A stretch of DNA of 64,000 nt from Persicaria tinctoria (lineage: Eukaryota > Streptophyta > Magnoliopsida > Caryophyllales > Polygonaceae): positions 57,795,598 to 57,859,597 of the forward strand of contig JBANSL010000020.1 of NCBI GenBank assembly GCA_037127255.1. The letters are read 5' to 3'. The notes under the pieces were generated by a model. That model ran no database searches and was not told the DNA's origin. It worked only from the letters and a program-made list of their open reading frames with translations. Of this stretch, positions 43,041-53,968 are shown piece after piece (the stretch's first letter is position 1; each line of letters starts with the position of its first letter). The translations under genes were made by a program, and so were the position numbers.

Positions 43041-44339
43041 ACCGTACACAATCGAAATAATTCATGTACCGAACATTATAATGACATGACCCGACGGGCC
43101 GGAGCGGGCACCATTAGTACACCCTGTTGGAGTACTCTGGGTCTGGCCTGGGCAAAACAACAAAAACGTGGTGGGCATATTATATACTCCAACCACTTCC
43201 TAAGTGTACGTTCTTACTAATCTATATCCCACAAAATCTACAAATTTTATCAAAACCCATCCATGAGAAATTGGTGGGGGCTTCAGAAACCCGTTTGCAA
43301 GTACCAACAACACAGCATCTATCAAAAATGAAACATGTACGTACCCCGGTAGCAATCATACACCACATTTATCCCGTTTAAACGAGTGCAAGCCGTGTGA
43401 TCCGAATCTAACTTAAATGTAACATATAAGTCACTATGTAAAGTTACATATTTGCGGGGACAGATCTAGAGATGGGGTACCGGTGAAGTTTATTACTACA
43501 ACCCACCGGCGACCCCATTTATTACTTAACTACTTTAGAGATCGAGGTGTTATTTAGTTAGATTGGGTTTTTAGAGACCCCTAACGACGTCGTTTGTCCC
43601 TTGTTCAGGTTAGATTAGAATGACATAGGTGCAGTTGTGTATGTTAGCATTAGAAATCAGTGTAAATATGTTGTTAGACCTTGATCTAATTGTAAGTTTT
43701 GGGTTCCCTAGCTGAATACAAAAACAAAACAAAAAAAAAAAGCCTGGAATCTGTTTCTTTTTCATCAAGGTCGAAAAGGACTTGCGGATAGTACCAAAAG
43801 ATCCTTGGTTCGAACCCCGGATGACCGTCTCCATTTACCAAAATCAAGGAAAACGATTATGGACTATGCACAATCACTGATCCATTCTAGAGCATCCTAC
43901 TGATGAAAAAACTGTAATTCTAAATTTGTGTATGGTAGGGTTGTTGGTAGTAGTTGTATGATCCAAAAAGATTAACCTATTGTTACGCTGTTAATTTTCC
44001 TAAATATTTGGCCAACGAAGTGGTTAAAAAGGAAAGAGATAAGAAGTGGTTAATGTGTACATTTTGCCCAACGAAATAGCTAATGAATGCGTAAAATAAG
44101 GATTATAACTAACAATCGTTAAGCTCACATCAAACGTACCTTGGAGCACACATATATAAACAACAAATTTCCCCTCCCTTATATGTTGTATATTGCATAC
44201 TTATCTAATACAGTAGTAATATTCGGTCGATCTCTGTCATGTGGCATAAGAGGATAAACAAAAACCAAGTTGAGAAGAAAATGAAAATAAATCGAATAAA
44301 AAAAATAAACTATTTTAAATTTAAAATGTTAATAGAATT
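43041..44339. other. Intergenic, no supported gene
   Basis: No gene. TTGGTTCGAACCCCGGATGA at 43808 resembles a tRNA B box but there is no cloverleaf around it; it may be a SINE scrap. Confidence 0.35.
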
Positions 44340-44740
44340 GAGAAGAAAATGCGTTTTCGGTTTTTCCTGGCTTTGGTGTACGTTGTTGGGTCTAACTGGA
44401 GTTGTGGCAGTGTGCATCGAGACGACTCTATGTTCATGATACTTCCTTAGAAATTCTTCTTCATCGCCCACATAGACTCCTGATGTACCGTTGGCTAGCG
44501 GTGTCACCACTTGGTGTCGCTGGGCTCCAGATTTAGTCTACGTTGTCCCCGACTCTTTTGGGTTAGGCTCGTTTGTTCGACATGGACTTTTTTTTTGTTT
44601 TTTTTTTTATTGCACCGTTTTTTATTTTATATATGTTGTGTGCTTGGCAATTCACCCGTCGTCTATCGACTTTGTTGGTCTCTCGAGGAGATATGTTTGT
44701 CTAATCCTCGAATTCTTTCCAAATAAAAAAGAGAGTGAGG
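44340..44740 (+). mobile_element. Poly(A) repeat family, copy D
   Basis: 5'-truncated. Contains TTGTTGGGTCTAACTGGAG, GCATCGAGACGACTC, TTCATCGCCCACATAGACTC, GATGTACCGTTGGCTAGCGG, CCGTCGTCTATCGACTTTG, CTCTCGAGGAG, CCTCGAATTCTTTCCAAAT and poly(A). Confidence 0.65.
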
Positions 44741-45649
44741 CTAGTGATAGGATCTCAAAAAGACTATTGACAAGATTATCTTTGTATAATTTCACAACTA
44801 GTCCTTATATCACTTTTCGACCTCCTCCATCTCCCGTTTTTGCCGTTTCCTCTTTTTCTTCCTTATCACACCGGTCCATTTGTTTTCCCAGGTGACCGCG
44901 CCTTCAGTCGTTCATCCAGAGGATCCGTCGACAAATTGCTCAACTTCATCGGCGACGACCCTTAATTCGTTCACGTGCTCCAGATCTGTTGCGTTTCTAT
45001 CGGCGGAACGCCTCGGCTAGCAGAGACGAGGATTTGGAGTCGCCTCGGCCAGCAGCGACGAGGCTTTGGAGTCGCCTCGGCCAGCAGCGACGAGCCTTTG
45101 GAGTAGCCTCGTCCTTCTGCCGCCATCGGCGTCTACTTCTAATTCTCCACATGCTTGCTCTTCCGCGTCCTCGTTCTTGAGGTCTTGCCTCAGTAAATCG
45201 ACGGCACCGTCGTCATCTTCTAGCAGCATTAATGCGGAATCGGCATCGTCCGGAAAGAGATCGGTGATGTTCTACCCGTTGAGCGTGATTGTCGGCGAGG
45301 ATTCCCCCCTTGTGGCCAAAAATTCTTGTACGAGCACATCGATTCGAATTCGGCTCGATCGGTCGGATCTAAATTGACGAAGCTTCGATGCTGGGAGGAT
45401 CTGCACAACCCCAATTGAGTTTGAAAACCCCAAATCGAAAACAACTAGCAATTGATTTCTTCATATGCTTCTTCAAATTTGTTCTATTTATTGTGAGGGA
45501 TGAGATGCTTACGTGTTCAATCAGGGATGAATTGAGAGCTCTTGGGAAAAATAAAAAGGACATATGTGCAATTTCATTGAAAATGTCTTGTAAATAATCG
45601 TTTTGGGATCTTGTCTAAAGCTCTTATGTAAAAATATATATAATTAGGC
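44741..45649. other. GC-rich segment with a 32-bp triple repeat, no gene
   Basis: CCTCGGC(T/C)AGCAG.GACGAG units of exactly 32 bp repeat three times (45011, 45043, 45075), with a partial fourth at 45107. Open frames on both strands (up to 103 codons, Ser-rich) show no family motif. It could be a captured gene piece. Confidence 0.35.
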
Positions 45650-46191
45650 AAAAATGTATAAAACCACCCTTTATTCGGGTTTGTTTACAAATAACCACCT
45701 TTTATTTAAAAATTTACAAATAACCACCCATTATATACAAATTGGTTGCAACTAACCACTCCTACCCACTTTTCTTGTTAAATCTAATTAAATTTTTTCC
45801 TCCCAATTCTAAACAAAAGAGGTGATGAATATCTAGAGCCTCCTATTATTCATCGCCTCTAACAACGACGACCTCTGATGGAACATGCCGGTAATCATCG
45901 GGTCTTGTTCGGGGTATCGCTCATATCCTTCTCTCTCTCTGGCTAATTAGATCGGAAATTTGATTTGGTTGTGACTAATATAAATAAATATGTAAAACAT
46001 TAAAAAGTTATGACTTATGAGTATAATTGTCTTTTCCTATTAACTTAAGTGATGTTTAACAAGAAAACTGGGTATGGGTGGTTAGTTGCAACCAATTTCT
46101 ATATATTAGGTGGTTATTTGTAAAAAAAAATTAATAAATGGTGGTTATTTGCAAACAGCCCTAAATAAAGGGTAATTTTATACATTTTAAA
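45650..46191. mobile_element. MULE-type MITE with ~170-bp inverted ends
   Basis: Left ATGTATAAAACCACCC...CAAATAACCACC...GGTTGCAACTAACCAC is mirrored on the right. Flanks TAATTAGGC / TTATTAGCC match at 7 of 9, a plausible old 9-bp duplication. Non-coding centre. Confidence 0.6.
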
Positions 46192-46456
46192 TTATTAGCC
46201 CTATAATTAAATGATATGGAGTATTTTTTAAAATAATATACGGAGTAATTGAAATCATCTTTTTAAAGAAAAAAAAAAGCGGTTAAACTTTTGCGGGTTT
46301 GCCATTACCTCCGCCATCAGGTAACTAATGGCAAGAGGCGGCTGCACAGAACTAGGCGCCAACTCCGCCAAGCACCGCAACCGCAACTCCCAACGGTAAT
46401 AGAAATTTAAATACTCCGTATAAACGAGTGGTGAATGCATACCTCTAACCTCTTAA

Positions 46457-46780
46457 GACTATCCACAATGATTTTGTATATAATATATATATTTGCACAA
46501 GGTATGTAAAAATACACCTTACTTTTTGATATTTTATTTTAATGGTCAAATGTGTATTTTTTACATATCATTCAAATACAATTAATTTGAAACAAAAAAA
46601 AAACAAAAATCATAAAAAAAACATCAATAAAATTGTCTTGCTTTTTGAAAAAGTTTTTGCACATGGGAAGGTGATGTGCTCAAATGTGCACATTTGCACA
46701 CCCCAAAAGCAACCAATAGAGCTCAAAAATGTCAAAAAAATACACATTTAGACATTTGCATACAACTATTGGAGTTAGTC
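46457..46780. mobile_element. Tourist-like MITE
   Basis: TAA on both sides (46454-46456, 46781-46783). Ends GACTATCCACAATG and CTATTGGAGTTAGTC; repeated TTTGCACA / TGTGCAAA motifs inside. 324 bp. Confidence 0.65.
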
Positions 46781-46814
46781 TAACCACTCCATTTTTTTAA
46801 TCGAAAATTCTACT

Positions 46815-47045
46815 CCCTTTCTTTTTTTGATTATGCAAAAATTCAATATACCAAATCGATCGAGAGAGTGAAAAGGCGCTATATGGACAGGCCGTCAAGA
46901 TACAATAACAAACCAAAAACACACCAGACGTAGAAAAACAACCCAAATTAAGCTTATGAAACCAGTAGAAAGTCATGCAGATCGAAGTGACAAACTCCAT
47001 GGATGAACGTGGATAGTAAGCACATGAGACGAAAATGGCTAACGC
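46815..47045 (-). mobile_element. Poly(A) family or LINE 3' end, copy K
   Basis: The minus strand ends CACTCTCTCGATCGATTTGG, TTGAATTTTTGCATAATC and poly(A), the family tail, with GACGGCCTGTCC upstream. Strongly diverged and 5'-truncated. Confidence 0.45.
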
Positions 47046-47394
47046 CAAAGGCGGAGTTAGGGGCAGGAGGGCACGTGCTCCCTTCCTCAGCCAACAAATT
47101 ACCTATGTGTATTCTCCTCATCGATAGCTAATTCGTTTTGATATATAATACGTCATAAACGTGTGAGTAAAAAGTTATAAATGTTTGAAAATCGTAGGTG
47201 TATTAATCAATTTAATTTTATTTCATTAAACTATAATAATTTTATATTTTACTTAAATTGATATTCATATGTTATAATTCACCTCGAGAGCTTTGAAATC
47301 ATAGGTTACACGTATTACTTATTTTGAGAATTTTGTAAGAAGTTAGTTACGCAAGTTTAAATTGCTCGGACAAAAAAGAACAAGGGTAAATTTG

Positions 47395-47513
47395 TCCGAG
47401 CTATACGAGCTACTCGAGCGAGCTCGGGAACCCTCTCGAACTCGGCTCGTTTTTCAAATGCGAACGAGCTCGAGCCGAATCCGAGCAACTCGTGTTCACA
47501 TAACACCCCTACA
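47395..47513. mobile_element. Truncated hAT MITE end
   Basis: Carries CGAGCGAGCTCGGG, CGAACGAGCTCGAGCCGA and the right end CATAACACCCCTA, as in 13849-14307 and 37589-37981. The left half is missing. Confidence 0.5.
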
Positions 47514-47924
47514 TGGCGTTCCCCCACCTAGATGATGAATTTTCGGAGACCACATACACAATCGCAATCATCTCGATCAATAGGGCATTAGGGCCGCTAG
47601 ATTACCCCTTCTCCGAAACTAACCACAAACCTAACAAGTTGCGCTACTCCAACCTTGAAGATTGTCAATCCAAAGGCGCATCACGAGCGACTATGAGTGT
47701 GAATCGTCAATCTTGAAATAGAAATTTCCAATTTTATTCATTAATTTTATACATTAAATCTAAAACCTATAATAAAGTTGTAATTCATTGACGTTTCAAA
47801 TCTCTCTAGAGGTTTTTGGTTTGAGGTCACCACCTCGGGTTTGGTTCAAAATGAACAATTTCTAGATTTTTTAGATCTTATTTATTTGCGGCTCTACTTC
47901 TGATGTATATAGGTGATCTTCTTC

Positions 47925-48295
47925 TTCGTAGGGGTTATGGCGTCCGAAGTCGAGATTGGCTGGGGTCGAGGTGGTGTATATGGGGCGACTCCGTGTATGG
48001 GAATGAGTTTCCTTGGAGGTTCGTCTTCACTATTCACATGAGATTCATGACGTATCGCTAGCCAATGGTGTTAGTTCATGGTGGTGCGTGCTTGACTTCG
48101 TTCTTAGTCTACGTCATCGACCTGCGAATTTTAGTTTGTGTAGATTTTTTCGGTTGCAGAGTGCGAGTTGCCTGTTCTTAGCGCATTTTTCTGGTTGATT
48201 GTTGTATGTTCGACGATTTTTCATCTACCGACTTAACAGCCTATTGAGAATCAAGCCTCCCTGATCTTGAATTATTATCTCATCAAAAAAAAAAT
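47925..48295 (+). mobile_element. Poly(A) repeat family, copy E
   Basis: Contains GATTGGCTGGGGTCGAGGTG, GGGGCGACTCCGTGTATGG, TTTCCTTGGAGGTTCGTCTT, GACGTATCGCTAGCCAATGG, TTCATCTACCGACTTAACAG and a poly(A) end. 5'-truncated. Confidence 0.6.
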
Positions 48296-49891
48296 CATTT
48301 ATTTGTTCAACACGTATTTTGAAAAGTTAAAAATTATATATAAATATTATTTATTTATTCTTATTTTTAAAATAAACTTAATATTTATTATTAATAGATA
48401 TTATTTTTAAAAAAATATTAATATTTTATATATTTTTTAATTAAATTTTAAAAATATATGAAATAAAGTCGCATATTACAATATGTTTTTTTATGGGATG
48501 AGTATATTTTAGGCGGCAAAGTTAGAAAATAGTAAAAGTAGTTGAGTAATTTACACGCGCCACCTTGTGTTCCTCTCCAACCCCACGTGCCACCACCACC
48601 CTCCTCACTGGTTGAGCTGCTCAGCTTGTAGACATTTGCGTTAAATGCATCTTACAAATCACACAAACCTCCATAGAAAATCTCCCTCCTCGTCGTCCTC
48701 CATCGGCAAGACCACGCCCTGGCACGTGACCGTTACACGGCGCTTTTATTTCCGCCTCTTTTCCTTCCACGTGGAATCTCCCTATTTGTGAATAGTCAGG
48801 GAGTTTATTACCAAAATTTATCCTTTAAATTTACTCAAACTCGCTCATAAATTACAAAATTACATAAAACTACCCGCCCCCAGCTATTTTTTTATGTGTG
48901 GATCGAAAATGTTTAATTAAGATTCTATTAGTCGATTTAGTAAATGTAGTTTATTAAATTTTTTATATATATTATTTAACATTAAACATCTAAAATAATA
49001 AAAATTACATAAAATATTAACTTTTTTTTATTTTCTTTTATATGTATTCATATGTATTCATATTATAGTATGGAATTATTAAAAAAAAAAAATTCAATGT
49101 GTATAAATATATGTCATTTGACTTTTTTTTTTAAAAGTCAAAAACTATGTGAAATCAGGGTCAAACTTGAGGAGAAAGCAAACAGGTCAGCTTATCGAGG
49201 CTAAAATTTAAGGGGCCTAAGTTTTTTAGTTTTTAGGTAAATTATTTTTTTAAAAAAAAAAATATGATTAACTAAAATGATTATAGTCCATTGGTTAAGA
49301 ACCTCATTCTTCTCCTTTAGTCAAAAGTTTAGTTCACTTTTCCACTCATTAATACTCCATATTATTACTTAAACCCACCAATAAAATTAACATTATCCAT
49401 TATACACGGTTTTGAAAAAATAAATAAAATTTCTACATACTTTATTTCCCTTTCTTGTGTACAACTTCATATTTTAACCATAATTTAGATTTTCACAAAT
49501 TTTTTTAAAAATGTCCAAAATCATCATTAAATTTAGTTAATGAGGTTTCTTATAAAAAAAAATAGCTAAATCTCATTAATACTTCATATTTTAAACATAA
49601 TAGGTGGGCCTGTTTTTATATCCCCCTCGTGCATTTTAAATCTCATGTCCAACCTTGTATGAGACTATCAACTTTTTATTAAGTTTTAAAAACAATTTCA
49701 TACTCGTTAATTAGTATGAATATAATAAAAAGTTTAAAAGTAATATATTAAATAGTTTTTAGCTTTTTTGAAAAAATGTCAAAAAATTCAAATAACCTCT
49801 ATTTTGAGATGGAGGTAATAATCAATAAAAACAATATTGTTTTATAATATAACTCTAATCATTTTTATAAAAAAATTTGGAGAGTAGTAAA
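48296..49891. other. AT-rich intergenic, decayed MITE arms
   Basis: No gene. Several pieces resemble single Stowaway arms (AACACGTATTTTGAAAAGTT at about 48308, and about 49660-49830). A GC-richer strip lies at 48540-48780. Confidence 0.35.
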
Positions 49892-50439
49892 GGAAAAATT
49901 TGGTCAAATATCCATTTAAAAAACCTTATTGAGTTAATGTCCACCTTGAAATGAATATTAAGTAAATGTTCATAAATTTTTTATAATACCCATCCTACCC
50001 TTATCTAAATCCCATAATCCTACATTATTTCATTTTCATTCTTCCAAAAATTGACATGAACTCTCCCCTGGGAGCAATACAACGCGCCCCCATTTCTCAT
50101 CGCCTTCATTTCTCTGAAAACAAATTTCTGTTCGAATCCCCCATGTTTCGCCTCCTCTGTGTTGTTATTCGGCTAATCCGTTGCGGATTTGGCTTCCTGT
50201 TGCCCGAATTCAGTAGATCGGGTCCTTTCTTAGGGCCGGTTTGGCCGATCTGGCCGCCGATTTTCAGGCCAGTTTCTTCGAGCCCTAGAAAGCGCCTTTC
50301 CTCTTGCCCCCTCTTACTTCGTAGAAGGCCGCCCTTGGTCTGGAGGCGTGGCGGCTGGAGAGTCAAAACTCTGTCTCTTTGGGGGAATGCCTTGGACAAG
50401 AGGGCATTGAATTTCAAGAAAAGAAAGAAGCTAACCGGG

Positions 50440-50715
50440 GTTGTTGTTGATTGTCTGTCGGTTTTTAGGAAAAGAAAGAGACCAATGAAGGACGTGCACC
50501 ATTCATGGAGTAGGCTACCTAATCCTTCGAGTGCAAAGGGAATGTCTGGTAAGGAAAACCTTGGAATGAATTCCAATCATTGTTTCTAAAGCTGTAAATC
50601 CAAACACCTTCCCGAGGATTTGATTCATTGAGATAGACCAAGATCTTATAATCATCGCCATAACCATCGTAACCAAATCCGTAATATCGGAAGATGTCTT
50701 CATCTTCCTCTTTAA
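50440..50715 (-). pseudogene. Captured F-box-associated domain fragment
   Basis: The minus strand reads YYGFGYDGYGDDYKILVYL, then GVWIYSFRNNDWN, then after a stop a frame-shifted NGA...LHWSLSFPKN. This follows the order of plant FBA domains (GFGYD..-DDYKVV..., VYSL..-W, NGALHW). It has stops and a frameshift, no F-box and no start, and lies inside Mutator-like element 3, so I read it as transduplicated debris. Confidence 0.65.
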
Positions 50716-51636
50716 AACAACGATTGTTATGGACAATAATATTTTGGTGACAATTTCGGTGAGAAAAAATTTAGTCAAACTTTTAAAAATTAATTTGGTG
50801 ACAATATTTTGGTGACAAAAATGAGTTAATATTATGTGACAAAGATGATGACATTACTAATGTACACAAATTTTTATTTTGGTGACAATGTTTTGTAGTT
50901 GGTGAAAATTGGTTGATGACACTGTTTTGGTGACAATTTAAGGTGAGAAACTAGTCAAACTTTTCAAATTTTATTTGGTGACAAAAGTGAGTTAATATTT
51001 TGTGACAAAGGTGATGTCATTAGTACTATACACACATTTTATTTTGGTGACAATATTTTGTAGTTGGTGAAAATATGTCGGTGACACTGTTTGGGTGATA
51101 ATTTCAGGTGAGAGAAACTAGTCAAACTTGTTGGTGATAGTATGTAGTTAGTGAAAATTGGTGGTGACAATATTTTATAGTAGGTGACAAAAAGTTGGTG
51201 ACAATGTTCTGTAGTTGATGACAATAGGTTGGTGACAATGTTCACTAGTACCAGGAATTTTTTTTTGTTAAATGTTACCAAAAAAATTCAATTATCACCA
51301 AAATAATTGTCACAAACGACTGTTATCGGAAAAATATATGCAGTTGTCATAAAAAAATTGTCATCGGAAAAAGTTACTTGATGTAGTTTGTCAATTAAGT
51401 ATTACAAAGTTAAACTTTACATCAAATTTCATCTACTTAGGGTTATTATTGTAACAAAAATGCGTTAATATTAGATGACAAATGTGATGCCATTATAGTA
51501 TTGTACATCGAATTATTCGTTTGTTCAAGTTTAGCCCCTCTAAGTTCTATGCTCTCCTAGTTCTAGGGTTTCAGTTTCGTAACAAAAATGTGTTCATATT
51601 AGATGACAAATCTGATAACATTGATACTGTACACAC

Positions 51637-51689
51637 ATTTTAGGGTTTAGGGTTTAGGGCCCTAAACCCTAAATTCTAAACCCTAAACC
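51637..51689. repeat. Telomere-like palindrome
   Basis: Three TTTAGGG units meet CCCTAAA units head to head at 51659-51662, followed by further degenerate CCCTAAA. It is embedded in the GGTGACAAT repeat array of Mutator-like element 3. Confidence 0.8.
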
Positions 51690-52720
51690 TTAAACTATAT
51701 TGTACATCAAATTTTCTTCTGCTTAGGTTTAGCCCCTCTTGGGTCTAAGATCCCCTTGTTCTAGGGTTTCAGTTTTGTAACAAAAATGTGTTAATATTAG
51801 ATGACAAATGTGATAACATTAGCATTGTAAACATTTTAGTTTGATGAAAGTGCTTTGTAGTTGGTGACAATTGGTTGGTGACACTGTTTTGTCGTTGGTG
51901 ACAATTAATTTCTAAAAATAGGTGGTTGACACTAGATTGATGACAAAGTTTTGTAATTGGTGACAATAGATTATTGACCTAAGCTTGATGAAAATAGGTT
52001 GATTACACTGTTTTATTGTTGGTGTCAATAGATTACTGAAAAGAGGTTGGTAATATATTTTTTATAAGTTGGTGACAATACGGTTGATTAAACAATATGA
52101 AAATAGTGTTCTGTAGTTGGTGACAATGTCTTGGTGGTTTTTAATGTTATGGTGACAATTTTTTTAAGGTTACAATATCATTGTGACAATATATTGTCAT
52201 CAACCCTGTCATTAATAGTTGTCACCAACAATTGTCATCAGGAAAACATCTATTAGAAGAAAAACCCCATTTGTCACCGAGGAAAAGTGTTACTGTCAAC
52301 TGTCACTGGAGCAAAATCAACTGTCACCCAAATTATTTTGTCACCAACAATTATCACAAGAAAAATGAAAATCAATTGTCACTAGAAAAGATTTTGCCCT
52401 AACTGTCACCGGAAAAAAAAAATGTCACAAAAAATCAATTGTCACCAAAATAATTGTCACAATTAACTGTCAGCAGAAAAATATACTCAATTGTCACCAA
52501 AAAATTGTCATCAAATGCAGGCGTTGACCGGAATTGTAAATGTTGACTAGTCAATGTTAAAATTAAAAATGGTCAAAAGGGAAGGAGGAAGGGTTAGGGA
52601 TGGGGAATGATGGGTATTTTTGAAAAAAAAATGGACATTTACTTAATTTTGTAAAAAAGTGAATATTTACTTAATTTTGACATGAAAAATGTATATTCAC
52701 CAAATTTAACCAATAGTAAA

Positions 52721-53800
52721 TGACAGATTAACCAAAAAAAAGGAGAATAATTATGGTATTCTTTTGTCTTCTAGCTGTCTTTAGTCGTACTCCGTAATTT
52801 GTTTTGATGCTAATTGGTCAAAGTTTTTAGATTTGGTTTGTTTGTTGCTAATTGGTTGTCAATTAATCACTTTTTAATCTTTAAAAAAAAAACTTTGATA
52901 ATGTATTTTTTAGAATTTTTATCTTCTTAAAAAGTGTGTTAAAAATAAAAAATCAAATACTATTGATCAGACGGAGTATTACACAATACAAATAAATATT
53001 AAAGTTGAGTGATTGTAATTATAAAATGTAATAAATTGAAATTTCCATAAAAAATCTAATCATATCTAATTATAAACCAATCGGGTAAATCAGGTCAAAA
53101 TTACCGGATCAATCAGGTCACCAGGTCGAAACCTAGTTTACCCGGAAATGTCGAAACCTAGATTACCCGGAAAATTTCCAGGTTCGGGTCGGAAAAAAAA
53201 TTCCTCGTCAAAATTTCCGGGTTTGGGTCGGAAAATTCCCGAGTGTTCGGATTGGGTCGACCGGATCAGGTTGTGTTTTGACAGGTCTAAATCAAGATTA
53301 AAAATCAGCTTTAAAAAAACGGTGTCATTGAACATTAATGTCTAACGGAATTAATCGTCCGTTTACACATATATGAAAAAATATGGAATATTTTTTTAAC
53401 AAAGTAAAAGTGGTGGTATTTATCTTACACCGGTACCCTATTTTCATTTTTACAGCGCTCGGTAAAGGGTAAACGCCGCAGCTTTTATTGCTAAACGCAC
53501 ACAGATCGGAATGCGGATCATTCAAGGATTTGAAGCCCATCCCGAGAAGTTTTAATTTTATTAGATGCATGAATTCCCATTTCCCACCATTAATTATTCT
53601 CAGATCACTCCCTATGTTGGAGCATTTATTTAGTTAAGAAAAAAAAAGACACTTTAAAGTTAAATATGAAAACTGCATTTATTATACATTAAAATATAGA
53701 TGAACAGGTCGATTGATTTTATTATACGAGACTGAGAGGGTCGATCTATTCATATTTGTTTTGACATGATTGGTAATCATTGCTCTAGGACAAGTAATTA
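52721..53800. other. Intergenic, decayed repeats, no gene
   Basis: 52789-52977 has CTCCGT / ACGGAG ends with TA flanks, a probable old Stowaway. 53080-53290 has TACCCGG / CCGGGT repeats of hAT type. Nothing coding. Confidence 0.35.
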
Positions 53801-53968
53801 CCAAATATTCATAGCTGGGTATAAATAAATTACAAGTATTTATAGACAAATTTGCTTGGTCAACACACCTTGACCATAACAAACTTTTGATTAAAAAAAA
53901 AAAAAAAACTCGACATTGCACTATTTGATTCAACCGAAAATATAAAGCAAGTATGTCAACAGTCCCCC

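Larger units (their letters stand above)
49892..52711. mobile_element. Mutator-like element 3 carrying an F-box fragment
   Basis: Ends GGAAAAATTTGGTCAAATAT and (reversed) GGTTAAATTTGGTGAATAT, inverted repeats of roughly 100 bp that include TTAAGTAAATGT and ATACCCATC. The flanks AGTAGTAAA / AATAGTAAA (49883-49891, 52712-52720) match at 8 of 9, as expected for Mutator. The left third (50050-50720) is GC-rich and holds a degenerate F-box-associated domain on the minus strand. The rest is an array of TTGGTGACAAT units that switches to the complementary ATTGTCACCAA orientation towards the right end. No transposase. Confidence 0.7.

Noticed and set aside
43808..43830. tRNA-like B box (GGTTCGAACCCC)
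   Set aside because: No A box at proper spacing and no cloverleaf; the similar motif at about 17196 also fails.
44989..45377. Ser-rich frames at 45 kb as a gene
   Set aside because: Frames exist on both strands because of the 32-bp repeat; no start context, splice pattern or domain.
50056..50589. 177-codon plus-strand frame in Mutator-like element 3
   Set aside because: The recognisable F-box-associated blocks are on the minus strand; this frame is antisense noise.
50740..52530. Regularly repeated GGTGACAAT units as a CRISPR-like array
   Set aside because: Units are short, irregularly spaced, degenerate and in plant transposon context; no cas genes.
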